From: Kiritimatiellia bacterium
GTDB lineage: Bacteria > Verrucomicrobiota > Kiritimatiellia > RFP12 > UBA1067
Length of the DNA: 25,598 nucleotides
Assembly (NCBI GenBank): GCA_017999015.1
Contig: JAGOBZ010000005.1
Coordinates: 1 to 25,598, forward strand
Direction of reading: 5' to 3'
Below the pieces are notes generated by a model. It was not told the DNA's origin. It saw only the letters and a list, made by a program, of their open reading frames with translations, and made no database searches. Numbering within the stretch: the first letter of the stretch is position 1; every line of letters begins with the position of its first letter. The translations under genes were made by a program, and so were the position numbers. Shown here piece after piece: positions 1 through 5,862 of this stretch.

Positions 1-519
1 TACTATCTCGGTCGCGCATGCCGACTTTGCGTGACGCATTCGGTCTGGAAACGGGTCAGCCTGGAGTCGGATGTGTTGCATGTGGCGTTGGCACACGATG
101 CGGATGGTGAACGCGTCAGACGGCTGATCGACGAGTGGTTTGTGCGCCGGGCGCGCGAAGATTTGCCGCACTGTTTTGCCGAGGTGCTGGCACGGCATGG
201 CTGGCGGCTGCGGCATGTGCGCGTACCGCTCGTGATGCGCGCGCCCGACCGGCCGCTGGGGCTGCGGCTGTCGGTGCGCCCGATGCGGTCACGCTGGGGA
301 AGCTGTTCCGTGGACGGCCATGTGACGTTGAACGCCGAGCTGGTGCGACTGCCGTACCGGCTGGTTGAATACGTGGCGGTGCACGAACTGTGTCATCTGG
401 TTCACCACAACCACTCGGCAGCGTTCTATTTTCAAGTGGCGAGCTGCCTGCCGGACTGGCGGCAACGTCGTGCCGAACTGAAGGTGGCCGCGCTCAGGAA
501 GGCGCGGGAAGAAACGTGA
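1..519 (+). CDS. YgjP-type zinc metallopeptidase, 5'-truncated by window edge
   Basis: The reading frame is open from base 1 with no stop before TGA at 517-519, and the first residues (YYLGR.CRL) already match the N-terminal part of YgjP/DUF45 proteins. The gene therefore starts outside the window, and the GTG at 31 is probably internal. In window numbering, residues 97-103 read SRWGSCS and residues 128-132 are HELCH, the HExxH zinc motif with Glu as catalytic base. A downstream NHS (His138) is the likely third ligand. This order (SRWGSCS, LN.ELVRLP, HEL.H, NHS..F) is the family signature. YgjP proteins are small cytosolic putative metal-dependent hydrolases, often annotated M48-like, with poorly known substrates. 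The stop overlaps the GTG start of the next gene by 4 bases (GTGA), which suggests translational coupling. Family assignment is firm; cellular role is unknown. Confidence 0.88.
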   Translation, partial: YYLGRACRLCVTHSVWKRVSLESDVLHVALAHDADGERVRRLIDEWFVRRAREDLPHCFAEVLARHGWRLRHVRVPLVMRAPDRPLGLRLSVRPMRSRWGSCSVDGHVTLNAELVRLPYRLVEYVAVHELCHLVHHNHSAAFYFQVASCLPDWRQRRAELKVAALRKAREET

Positions 520-1655
520 AAACGGTGCTACAGGTGCTGGAGGCGACAGAGGGCGGCACGCGCCGCCACCTGCGCGATCTGGTGGGGGCGCTCGACCCGG
601 CGGCCTTCCGCTGCGCGTTGGCGGTCGCGTGCCGGCGCGATCCCGACTTTCAGTCCGATTTGGCGGCCTGGCGAGTGCGCGGTCTGGATGTCACCGAACT
701 GGCGATGCGGCGCGGCGTGTCGCCGTGGGCCGACCTTGCCGCGCTCGCCGGGCTGGTCCGCTGCGTGCGGCGGGTTCGTCCGGATTTGATTCACGCGCAC
801 AGCGCCAAAGCCGGTGTGCTGGCGCGGTCGGCAGGTTTCCTCTGCCGCGTGCCGGTCGTCTATACCCCTCACGCCTTTCCGTTTTTGATGGCGTGTGGGC
901 CGCGCCGTCGCGAATTTTATCGGTGGGTCGAGCGGTTGGCGCGTCGCGGGACGGCAGCGGTGATCGCGGTGTCCGGCGAAGAGGAGGTCTCCGCGCTGGC
1001 GCTGGGCTATCCGCCCGAGCGGGTGGCACGAATCCCTAACGGTGTAGCGCCCGTCGATGCCGGTGGGATCGTCGTCCGCGACATCGCCTCCCTGCGGATC
1101 GGCTTCATGGGACGCCTGACACGCCAGAAAGGACCGGATCTTTTGCTGGACGCGATGCAGGAGGTGATCGTTCATCTGCCGCACGTGCAGGTTGTGTTTT
1201 ACGGTGACGGCGAGATGGCGGCAGAACTGCGCGAGCGGGCCGGGCAGGAACCTCTGTCCCGCCACGTCAGGTTTGCCGGGCCGTATGCGCAATCGGAGGC
1301 GATCAGACTGTTGCGCGAGGTGGATATCGCGGTGCTGCCGTCTCGGTGGGAAGGATGCCCGTACGTGCTGCTTGAGGCGTTCCAGGCTGGCGTGCCGGTG
1401 GTGGCGGCAGGTGTGGGCGGCGTGACGGATCTGGTACGGCACGGCGAGAACGGCCTGTGCGTGCCGCCCGAGGACTCCGAGGCGCTGGGCGATGCGTTGC
1501 TCACTCTGTTGCGAGATGCCGCCTTGCGGCGCACATTGGCCGAAGGGGGGCGCGCTGCACTTACGGCATTCACGTTGACGCAAATGGTCAGTCGAGTGGA
1601 GCAGGTGTATCGCGAGGTGTGCGGTGCGTCGTCCAATGAGGTCGCAGCGCGGTGA
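516..1655 (+). CDS. GT4-family glycosyltransferase
   Basis: The product is a 379-residue GT-B fold glycosyltransferase expected to transfer a sugar from an activated donor to a glycan or lipid acceptor on the cytosolic side of the membrane. The start is taken as GTG 516, which overlaps the previous stop and gives the normal GT4 N-terminus MKTVLQVLEATEGGTRRHL with the glycine-rich GGT acceptor loop at residues 13-15. An open frame further upstream runs through the peptidase gene and is rejected. HAHSAKAG (93-100) and TPHAFPF (117-123) belong to the N-terminal domain. The C-terminal domain has IGFMGRLTRQKG (195-206), FYGDGE (228-233) and the E-x7-E donor-binding motif, E279 to E287 within SRWEGCPYVLLEAF. 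Full length is usual for the family. Substrate and pathway cannot be read from sequence; a capsule, O-antigen or glycolipid role is possible. The 3' end overlaps the convergent transporter gene by 68 bases. Confidence 0.9.
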   Translation: MKTVLQVLEATEGGTRRHLRDLVGALDPAAFRCALAVACRRDPDFQSDLAAWRVRGLDVTELAMRRGVSPWADLAALAGLVRCVRRVRPDLIHAHSAKAGVLARSAGFLCRVPVVYTPHAFPFLMACGPRRREFYRWVERLARRGTAAVIAVSGEEEVSALALGYPPERVARIPNGVAPVDAGGIVVRDIASLRIGFMGRLTRQKGPDLLLDAMQEVIVHLPHVQVVFYGDGEMAAELRERAGQEPLSRHVRFAGPYAQSEAIRLLREVDIAVLPSRWEGCPYVLLEAFQAGVPVVAAGVGGVTDLVRHGENGLCVPPEDSEALGDALLTLLRDAALRRTLAEGGRAALTAFTLTQMVSRVEQVYREVCGASSNEVAAR

Positions 1656-2472
1656 CGAGAGCCGCCGCGATCAGCAGCGAACCGGCCAGCAGGCCGGAGA
1701 TGCTGACTTTTTCCTTGAACAAACAAAGCGAGACCGCGACCCCCAGCGGAATCTTGAGGTTGTTCATGACGGCGAGCACGCCGCCCGGCACGCGCCTTGC
1801 GCCGCGGTTCCAGAAGAGATAGCTCACGCCCGAAACCACCACGCCCAGATAGAGCAGAACGGCTGCCTGGCGCACCGTGGGCGTGGGTGCCGCAACCAGG
1901 GCGTCACGCAGGCCGAACGGAACCAGGGCCGCAAAACCGCCCAGATAGAGCCAGAAGCAGGCACGATGGTCCGACGGAGGCTGCGGCATGCGGGCCATCA
2001 CTTCGCGGTAGGCGATCTGGCCCAGGGCGAAACAAAGGTTGGAGGCTTCGACCAAAAGGAAACCGATCAGTGGTGCTTCTGAGGAGACGCCGCGCCAGAC
2101 AATCACGCCGGCCCCGCCTACCGCCAGCAGCGCGGCGGCCAAGTTGGTGAAACGGAGGCGGCGAGCGATCAGGTCGCCGGTCACAGCGACATAGACCGGC
2201 GTCATCACGGTGAAGAGCGCCACCTCGTGCGATTTCAAGTAGCGATAACTCGTCATGTACGCCAGCGACATGAGGCCGAACTGTAGTGCGCCGACAGCCG
2301 CAAGCGCCACGCCGGTGCGCACCGGCACGCGTGCTGCAAACGGCAGGAACAACAGGGCGGCGATCGCCAGGCGGACCGCGGCCAGCCAGGCCGGCGGCAG
2401 GTTGGCCAGCAGGTTGCCGATGAGGCCGAACGAAAGGCTCCAGATCAAAGAGGCTGCGACAAGCAAGAACAT
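1588..2472 (-). CDS. EamA/DMT-family inner-membrane transporter
   Basis: The product is a 294-residue, strongly hydrophobic protein with about ten predicted membrane segments in two EamA halves, the normal size for the drug/metabolite transporter superfamily. It begins MFLLVAASLIWSLSFGLIGN, typical of EamA repeat 1. The second half has LLYLGVVVSGVSYLFWNRGA followed by a VLAVMNNLKIPLGV segment, matching the family C-terminal repeat. ATG 2472 is preferred over upstream in-frame starts because those add a hydrophilic extension not seen in the family; its ribosome site is weak, with GAGGTG about 13 bases upstream. The hydrophilic tail of roughly 20 residues reads into the 3' end of the glycosyltransferase gene on the other strand. 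Substrate is unknown; relatives export amino acids or other small metabolites. It lies 95 bases downstream of the thioredoxin-barrel gene and could be read through from it. Confidence 0.85.
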   Translation of the reverse strand: MFLLVAASLIWSLSFGLIGNLLANLPPAWLAAVRLAIAALLFLPFAARVPVRTGVALAAVGALQFGLMSLAYMTSYRYLKSHEVALFTVMTPVYVAVTGDLIARRLRFTNLAAALLAVGGAGVIVWRGVSSEAPLIGFLLVEASNLCFALGQIAYREVMARMPQPPSDHRACFWLYLGGFAALVPFGLRDALVAAPTPTVRQAAVLLYLGVVVSGVSYLFWNRGARRVPGGVLAVMNNLKIPLGVAVSLCLFKEKVSISGLLAGSLLIAAALVTALRPHWTTHRTPRDTPAPLD

Positions 2473-2567
2473 CGGGGGTATCGTAACACCTCGGAGCGGG
2501 GTATGAGAACCGTAAAGGTCGGGGCCTGGGGCTTGCAAGCGGGTTTACAATCCTCAGACCCGCGCTC

Positions 2568-4235
2568 TCAGAACTGATGCTGAAATGCGGCCTGCAGGGA
2601 AAGCCAGTCGCGGTCTCTATAAAGCTGGTCGAAATCGGTGTTCCGCTTCGGGTGCAGCTTATACCGGCTGAAGCAGGGGCCGATGTCGAATTTGATGGCG
2701 GACCGGTTCCCCTGTCGGCGCACACCGAGACCGGCCTGATAGGTTTTGAGCGGCGGCGCGGCAGCGTCAACGGCCAGGCCATTGTCGATTTCACTGGTGT
2801 CCTCGTAGTAACGCCCGAACACGCTGACGAACCAGATGCCACGCCAGTCCCGCTCAAGCACGGCACTGGCAGATTTGGCGGAAAAATGAGGATCCTCCGT
2901 CGCATAACCGACGGCCAGCCGCACGACCCAATCCTCAGCCAGCGCGTAATTGAGCGCGCTTTGCAGGGTCACGCGCTTTTCCCGTTCCGTGGTGTCATCG
3001 ATCCGGCCTTCCACCAGCGTACGAAGGCGTCGTGTCAGTACGTTTTCAAAAGACAGGTGGGCACCGACCGTTTCATAGGTGTCCCGCAGCCGGACAAGTG
3101 GCGCCCCCCCCACATAACCCGGCGAAACGCTGTCGTACTGGTAGGAGACCCCTGCATCCGCAAAGCCGGCGTCGGGCAGGTACTCCCAGCGAAGGCTTGG
3201 GGACGCATTGTATCCCCAGGGATGGGCATCCCGATATGCTGCAAAGTCGCCGTCCGCTGCGTTCAGATCGCCAAACTTGAGACGATTGTATTCGTCCATC
3301 CATAGTGCGCGATAGGTTTGAAAACCGTCGTAGGTGCCGCCGTCCAGCTTCAACGTGAGGCTTTCGTTCAGGTCGGAACTGACGCTTCCCTGAACGCCGA
3401 CGTGGTCCTCTTGCAGTCGTTTGTTTCGCTTGATTCCGAGGTGTTCGGATTTGAAATCCATGCGGGTCGGCCGATAAGAGACCGCCAGGCTGAACTCAGC
3501 GGACGGACGCTCTTGCCGGTATTCCGCCAGCACATCCGTCACGTGAACGTCAGAGGCAATCATGGCCGCCACATCCAGCGTGGCTTCGTGGACAGCCTGC
3601 TGCTCCGCTACAAGAGGCTGCAGGGTGAGATCGGGATCCGGCGCGGTTTCGACCTGCGTTTCGGGGTTGGCTGACACCGGTTCTGCCTGCCCGGTGATCG
3701 CGTCGATGGTGTCGCGCAGTTTTTTCAAGCCCTCGTATTTTGCTTGGCGAAGTACCACCCGGGGGGCAGCGGCACCGGGTTCCTTAGCCGTGGCGTCAAT
3801 GACCACCAGATAGGGCAAGCCGGTGCCGCCATAGCGCTCCAGCAGAGTGCCTTCAGGATCGTCCAGCACCATGCCCAGCTCGGTCTTCAGCAGGAACGCC
3901 TCCATGTCCTCCTGCTCGGCAATCTCGCTGTTGACCGCTATGACCTGCACGGCAATCCCGTGAGGATTACCCGATCTGGCCGCATAATAGGTTTGAACAC
4001 CGGATTCAAGTTCCCAAGAAACGCGTACACAGTCCCCGCAGTTGGCATTGAAAAAATCGAGCACAACAATTTGCCCCCGAAAATCATCAAGGCTGACCTG
4101 CGTCCCCGATTCCATTTGAGGGAGGCTGAAAAACGGGGCATTCTCCCGTGCGCACAGCACACTCGTTCCCGGCAACCCAAACGCCTGCACAAAAATCATG
4201 ACTGCAAGAATACGCTTCATCACAAATCGCCGCAT
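2568..4235 (-). CDS. TlpA-like thioredoxin domain fused to an outer-membrane beta-barrel
   Basis: The product has 555 residues. A signal peptide (about 1-29, hydrophobic core ILAVMIFVQAFGL) is followed by a TlpA/redoxin domain (about 31-183) with CGDC at 66-69 after the strand IVVLDFFNAN, and a cis-Pro loop GLPYLVVID (P141). A Pro/Glu/Thr-rich linker (about 184-245) leads to a region of alternating beta strands (about 247-555) that ends in Phe (AAFQHQF), as outer-membrane barrels do. The start ATG 4235 has AAGGA 7 bases upstream; an internal ATG at 4220 is possible. The gene lies 10 bases after the DUF4266-like lipoprotein gene. In other bacteria, from memory, DUF4266 genes neighbour a separate thioredoxin gene and a DUF3570 barrel gene, so the barrel here is probably DUF3570-related; this is inference. 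The likely role is a periplasmic redox activity tethered to the outer membrane. The thioredoxin half is secure, the barrel fairly so, and its family is uncertain. Confidence 0.82.
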   Translation of the reverse strand: MRRFVMKRILAVMIFVQAFGLPGTSVLCARENAPFFSLPQMESGTQVSLDDFRGQIVVLDFFNANCGDCVRVSWELESGVQTYYAARSGNPHGIAVQVIAVNSEIAEQEDMEAFLLKTELGMVLDDPEGTLLERYGGTGLPYLVVIDATAKEPGAAAPRVVLRQAKYEGLKKLRDTIDAITGQAEPVSANPETQVETAPDPDLTLQPLVAEQQAVHEATLDVAAMIASDVHVTDVLAEYRQERPSAEFSLAVSYRPTRMDFKSEHLGIKRNKRLQEDHVGVQGSVSSDLNESLTLKLDGGTYDGFQTYRALWMDEYNRLKFGDLNAADGDFAAYRDAHPWGYNASPSLRWEYLPDAGFADAGVSYQYDSVSPGYVGGAPLVRLRDTYETVGAHLSFENVLTRRLRTLVEGRIDDTTEREKRVTLQSALNYALAEDWVVRLAVGYATEDPHFSAKSASAVLERDWRGIWFVSVFGRYYEDTSEIDNGLAVDAAAPPLKTYQAGLGVRRQGNRSAIKFDIGPCFSRYKLHPKRNTDFDQLYRDRDWLSLQAAFQHQF

Positions 4236-4245
4236 GCCTGAATCC

Positions 4246-4530
4246 TTAATTAGGTCCGCATGAAGAACACGCGCCGCCGCTCGATTGGCCGCCCACCGAT
4301 GACGCAGAACTGGATTCAAACTGCGTGAGCAGTCTGTTCACAGAGCTAAACATCGCAGCTCTTTGGAACCGCATGTTGGGTTTAGAAACCAGCCGCTGCT
4401 GCTGCGGGGGCACATGCGCGCATCCCGCCGGGATCAAGAGTCCGCAGGCCAGCAGCGCTACCAAACATCGACAACCTCGGCACGAGGTGCCGCAGGTCGC
4501 CCCGATTTCATGAGTAAAAGCGTCGGTCAT
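4246..4530 (-). CDS. Small Cys-rich DUF4266-like lipoprotein
   Basis: The product is a 94-residue protein with a charged start, a hydrophobic stretch (CLVALLACGLLIPAG) and a probable lipobox PAG-C, so the mature lipoprotein would begin CAHVPPQQQRL. The mature part has a conserved-looking NMRF....MFSSVNRLLTQFESSSASSVGG core and a Gly/Ser/Cys-rich tail GGACSSCGPN. A lipidated CA.V start, a short helical middle and a C-terminal GG.C..C tail are the DUF4266 pattern. Pro at lipobox position -3 is unusual. ATG 4530 is chosen because ACGGAG lies 8 bases upstream; a TTG at 4536 is also in frame. TAA at 4246-4248 runs directly into the ribosome site of the thioredoxin-barrel gene, so the two are one transcription unit. 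Four further Cys before the lipobox (GATCGTSCRGCRC) are odd for a signal peptide. The function of DUF4266 is unknown. Confidence 0.7.
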   Translation of the reverse strand: MTDAFTHEIGATCGTSCRGCRCLVALLACGLLIPAGCAHVPPQQQRLVSKPNMRFQRAAMFSSVNRLLTQFESSSASSVGGQSSGGACSSCGPN

Positions 4531-4556
4531 CGACAATCTCCGTAAAAATCCCGTCC

Positions 4557-4582
4557 GCGCTGCTTCACGCTTTGCGCAGCGC
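4557..4582 (-). other. Stem-loop in the leader of the lipoprotein gene
   Basis: A perfect 7-base inverted repeat, GCGCTGC at 4557-4563 and GCAGCGC at 4576-4582, encloses a 12-base loop. It lies 26 bases upstream of the ATG at 4530, and on the minus strand is followed after 8 bases by TTTTT and then the ribosome site. It could be a leader hairpin or a weak attenuator. The T run is too short and too distant for a confident terminator. Confidence 0.4.
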
Positions 4583-4655
4583 CATGCTACGTTCGAAAAT
4601 TTTACAATTTTAGCACATTTTTCAGTGTCAGTCTATCCCGTATCCAGGAATTTTC

Positions 4656-4677
4656 GGGCCTATAGGCCCTATAGGCC
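4656..4677. repeat. Iterated GGCCTATAGGCC palindrome
   Basis: GGGCCTATAGGCCC (4656-4669) is a perfect 14-base palindrome. Its right arm is shared with a second near-palindromic copy, GGCCCTATAGGCC (4665-4677), so CTATAGG occurs twice with a 9-base period. It sits about 105 bases upstream of the argF promoter -35 box. It could be a protein-binding site for either divergent unit, but no known operator was recognised. Confidence 0.5.
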
Positions 4678-4702
4678 GACTGCTGGTCCGTATCCCCGCC
4701 AC

Positions 4703-4719
4703 TTGAACGTTGAACGTTC
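4703..4719. repeat. GAACGTT tandem repeat
   Basis: The 17 bases TTGAACGTTGAACGTTC hold two 7-base TTGAACG units in tandem, with AACGTT palindromes in each. The site lies 63 bases upstream of the argF -35 box. It does not match the classical ARG box (TGAAT..ATTCA). It may be an operator, but this rests on symmetry and position alone. Confidence 0.4.
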
Positions 4720-4771
4720 TCCCCCTCCTCCTTTCCTCCCTTTCCCGTTCTTCCTTTCTTCCTTCTCCTTC
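4717..4771 (+). other. 55-base pyrimidine tract upstream of the argF promoter
   Basis: Of these 55 bases, 54 are C or T on the plus strand; the exception is a G at 4747. It is a T/C mixture without a simple repeat unit and ends 11 bases before the -35 box. Such a strand asymmetry contrasts sharply with the surrounding sequence. It could affect DNA bending or triplex formation near the promoter; no function can be assigned from sequence. Confidence 0.6.
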
Positions 4772-4782
4772 ACTTATCAGCC

Positions 4783-4811
4783 TTGTGTGCCCGGGGGCTC
4801 TTTCCTATAAT
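4783..4811 (+). promoter_or_regulatory. Sigma70-type promoter of the argF-pyrB operon
   Basis: TTGTGT (4783-4788) and a perfect TATAAT (4806-4811) are separated by exactly 17 bases. Transcription would begin near 4818, leaving a leader of about 16 bases that contains the ribosome site GGAG (4822-4825) before ATG 4834. The -35 box keeps only the TTG core of the consensus. The spacer holds a CCCGGG palindrome. The compact leader leaves no room for an attenuator or riboswitch after this start site. Confidence 0.7.
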
Positions 4812-4833
4812 GGACACGATTGGAGATGTGAAG

Positions 4834-5838
4834 ATGTTGAATTGGCCCCCTGAACTATTTGGACGTTCGCTCTTGCGGTTGGCGGACCTGACGGATGTGG
4901 AAATGCTCGACCTGATTGACCTGGCGGTCGCGCTCAAAGCGCGGCGGCGCGCGGGGGTCCGCGGAGATCTGCTCAAGCGGCGTCAGGTCGCGCTGATTTT
5001 CGAGAAAAGTTCGACGCGCACGCGCAACTCCGCATCGGTGGCGATCCGTGATGAGGGCGGTTCCGCTGAGTATCTGACTAAGAGCGACATCCATCTGGGC
5101 GCCAAGGAATCGGTCAAGGATACCGCCCGCGTGCTGGGACGGATTTTCGACGGCATCCTGTTCCGCGGCTTTTCGCAGGCGACGGTCGAGACCTTGGCGC
5201 GTTACTCCGGCGTGCCGGTCTGGAACGGTCTGACTGACGAGTTCCACCCGACGCAGATTCTTGCCGACCTGATGACGATACAGGAGACGTTCGGACGGCT
5301 GAAGGGCGTCAAGCTGGCGTATGTCGGCGACGGCCGTAACAACGTGGCGAACTCGCTGATGATCGGCTGCGCCAAGGCTGGCGTCCGCTATGTGAACTGC
5401 ACGCCGCCCGAGTTGTCGCCTGATCCGGTGTTGGTCAAAGAGGCTGTCGAGGTGGCCGCGCGCAACGGGGTGACGGTCGAGATCGTCAACGACCCCAAGC
5501 GGGGCGTGGCTGGCGCCAACGTCCTGTATACCGACGTGTGGGTCTCGATGGGCGAGGAATCGAAAAAGGAGAGCCGGATGCGTCTGCTGCGTCCCTACCA
5601 GGTGAATATGGAACTGGTCAAGGCGACCGGCAACGCCAACGGAGAATTGATTTTCCTTCATTGCCTGCCGGCCTTTCACGATCACGAAACTGCGGTGACA
5701 GCCGAGAGCGGGGCTCTGGAAGTGACCGACGAGGTCTTCGAGGCACCCTTTTCCAAAGTGTTTGACGAGGCCGAAAACCGTATGCATACGATCAAGGCGC
5801 TGTACGTGTCGGCCATGGCCGATCTGTCCGCGCTGTGA
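4834..5838 (+). CDS. argF: Ornithine carbamoyltransferase
   Basis: The product joins carbamoyl phosphate and ornithine to give citrulline in arginine biosynthesis. It has 334 residues, the usual length of E. coli ArgF/ArgI, which it resembles throughout. The carbamoyl-phosphate loop is STRTR at 60-64, followed by KESVKDTARVLGR (91-103), HPTQ (138-141), DVWVSMGEE (234-242) for ornithine binding, and HCLPAFHDHE (276-285) with the catalytic Cys. ATG 4834 is chosen over in-frame GTG 4783, which lies in the promoter -35 box, and over ATG 4810, which overlaps the -10 box; GGAG precedes 4834 by 8 bases. After STRTR the sequence reads NSASVA rather than the CSFEVA of E. coli as I recall it, an unusual local change. 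It is first in an operon with pyrB 24 bases downstream. A catabolic (arcB-like) role is less likely since no arginine deiminase or carbamate kinase gene is present. Confidence 0.93.
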   Translation: MLNWPPELFGRSLLRLADLTDVEMLDLIDLAVALKARRRAGVRGDLLKRRQVALIFEKSSTRTRNSASVAIRDEGGSAEYLTKSDIHLGAKESVKDTARVLGRIFDGILFRGFSQATVETLARYSGVPVWNGLTDEFHPTQILADLMTIQETFGRLKGVKLAYVGDGRNNVANSLMIGCAKAGVRYVNCTPPELSPDPVLVKEAVEVAARNGVTVEIVNDPKRGVAGANVLYTDVWVSMGEESKKESRMRLLRPYQVNMELVKATGNANGELIFLHCLPAFHDHETAVTAESGALEVTDEVFEAPFSKVFDEAENRMHTIKALYVSAMADLSAL

Positions 5839-5862
5839 CGGCGGGGCAGCGCGGGAGGTGAT

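Larger units (their letters stand above)
4531..4833. other. Divergent intergenic region
   Basis: These 303 bases separate the minus-strand lipoprotein/thioredoxin-barrel pair from the plus-strand argF operon. The part near the lipoprotein gene is AT-rich (4594-4624), and on the minus strand TAAAAT boxes there could serve as a -10 for that pair, but no well-spaced -35 was found. The remainder holds a leader stem-loop, an iterated palindrome, a short tandem repeat, a pyrimidine tract and the argF promoter, each listed separately. No protein-coding frame here looks real. Confidence 0.7.

Noticed and set aside
390..515. Upstream extension of the glycosyltransferase frame
   Set aside because: It runs through the peptidase gene, while GTG 516 gives the normal GT4 N-terminus and a coupled start.
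528..1583. 351-codon minus-strand open frame opposite the glycosyltransferase
   Set aside because: It is a shadow of the GT4 gene with low-complexity Arg/His/Gln composition and no recognisable family.
2539..2563. Possible terminator downstream of the thioredoxin-barrel gene (GCGGGT...ACCCGC)
   Set aside because: The stem is only 6 bases with a 13-base loop and no T run on the minus strand, so it is not convincing.
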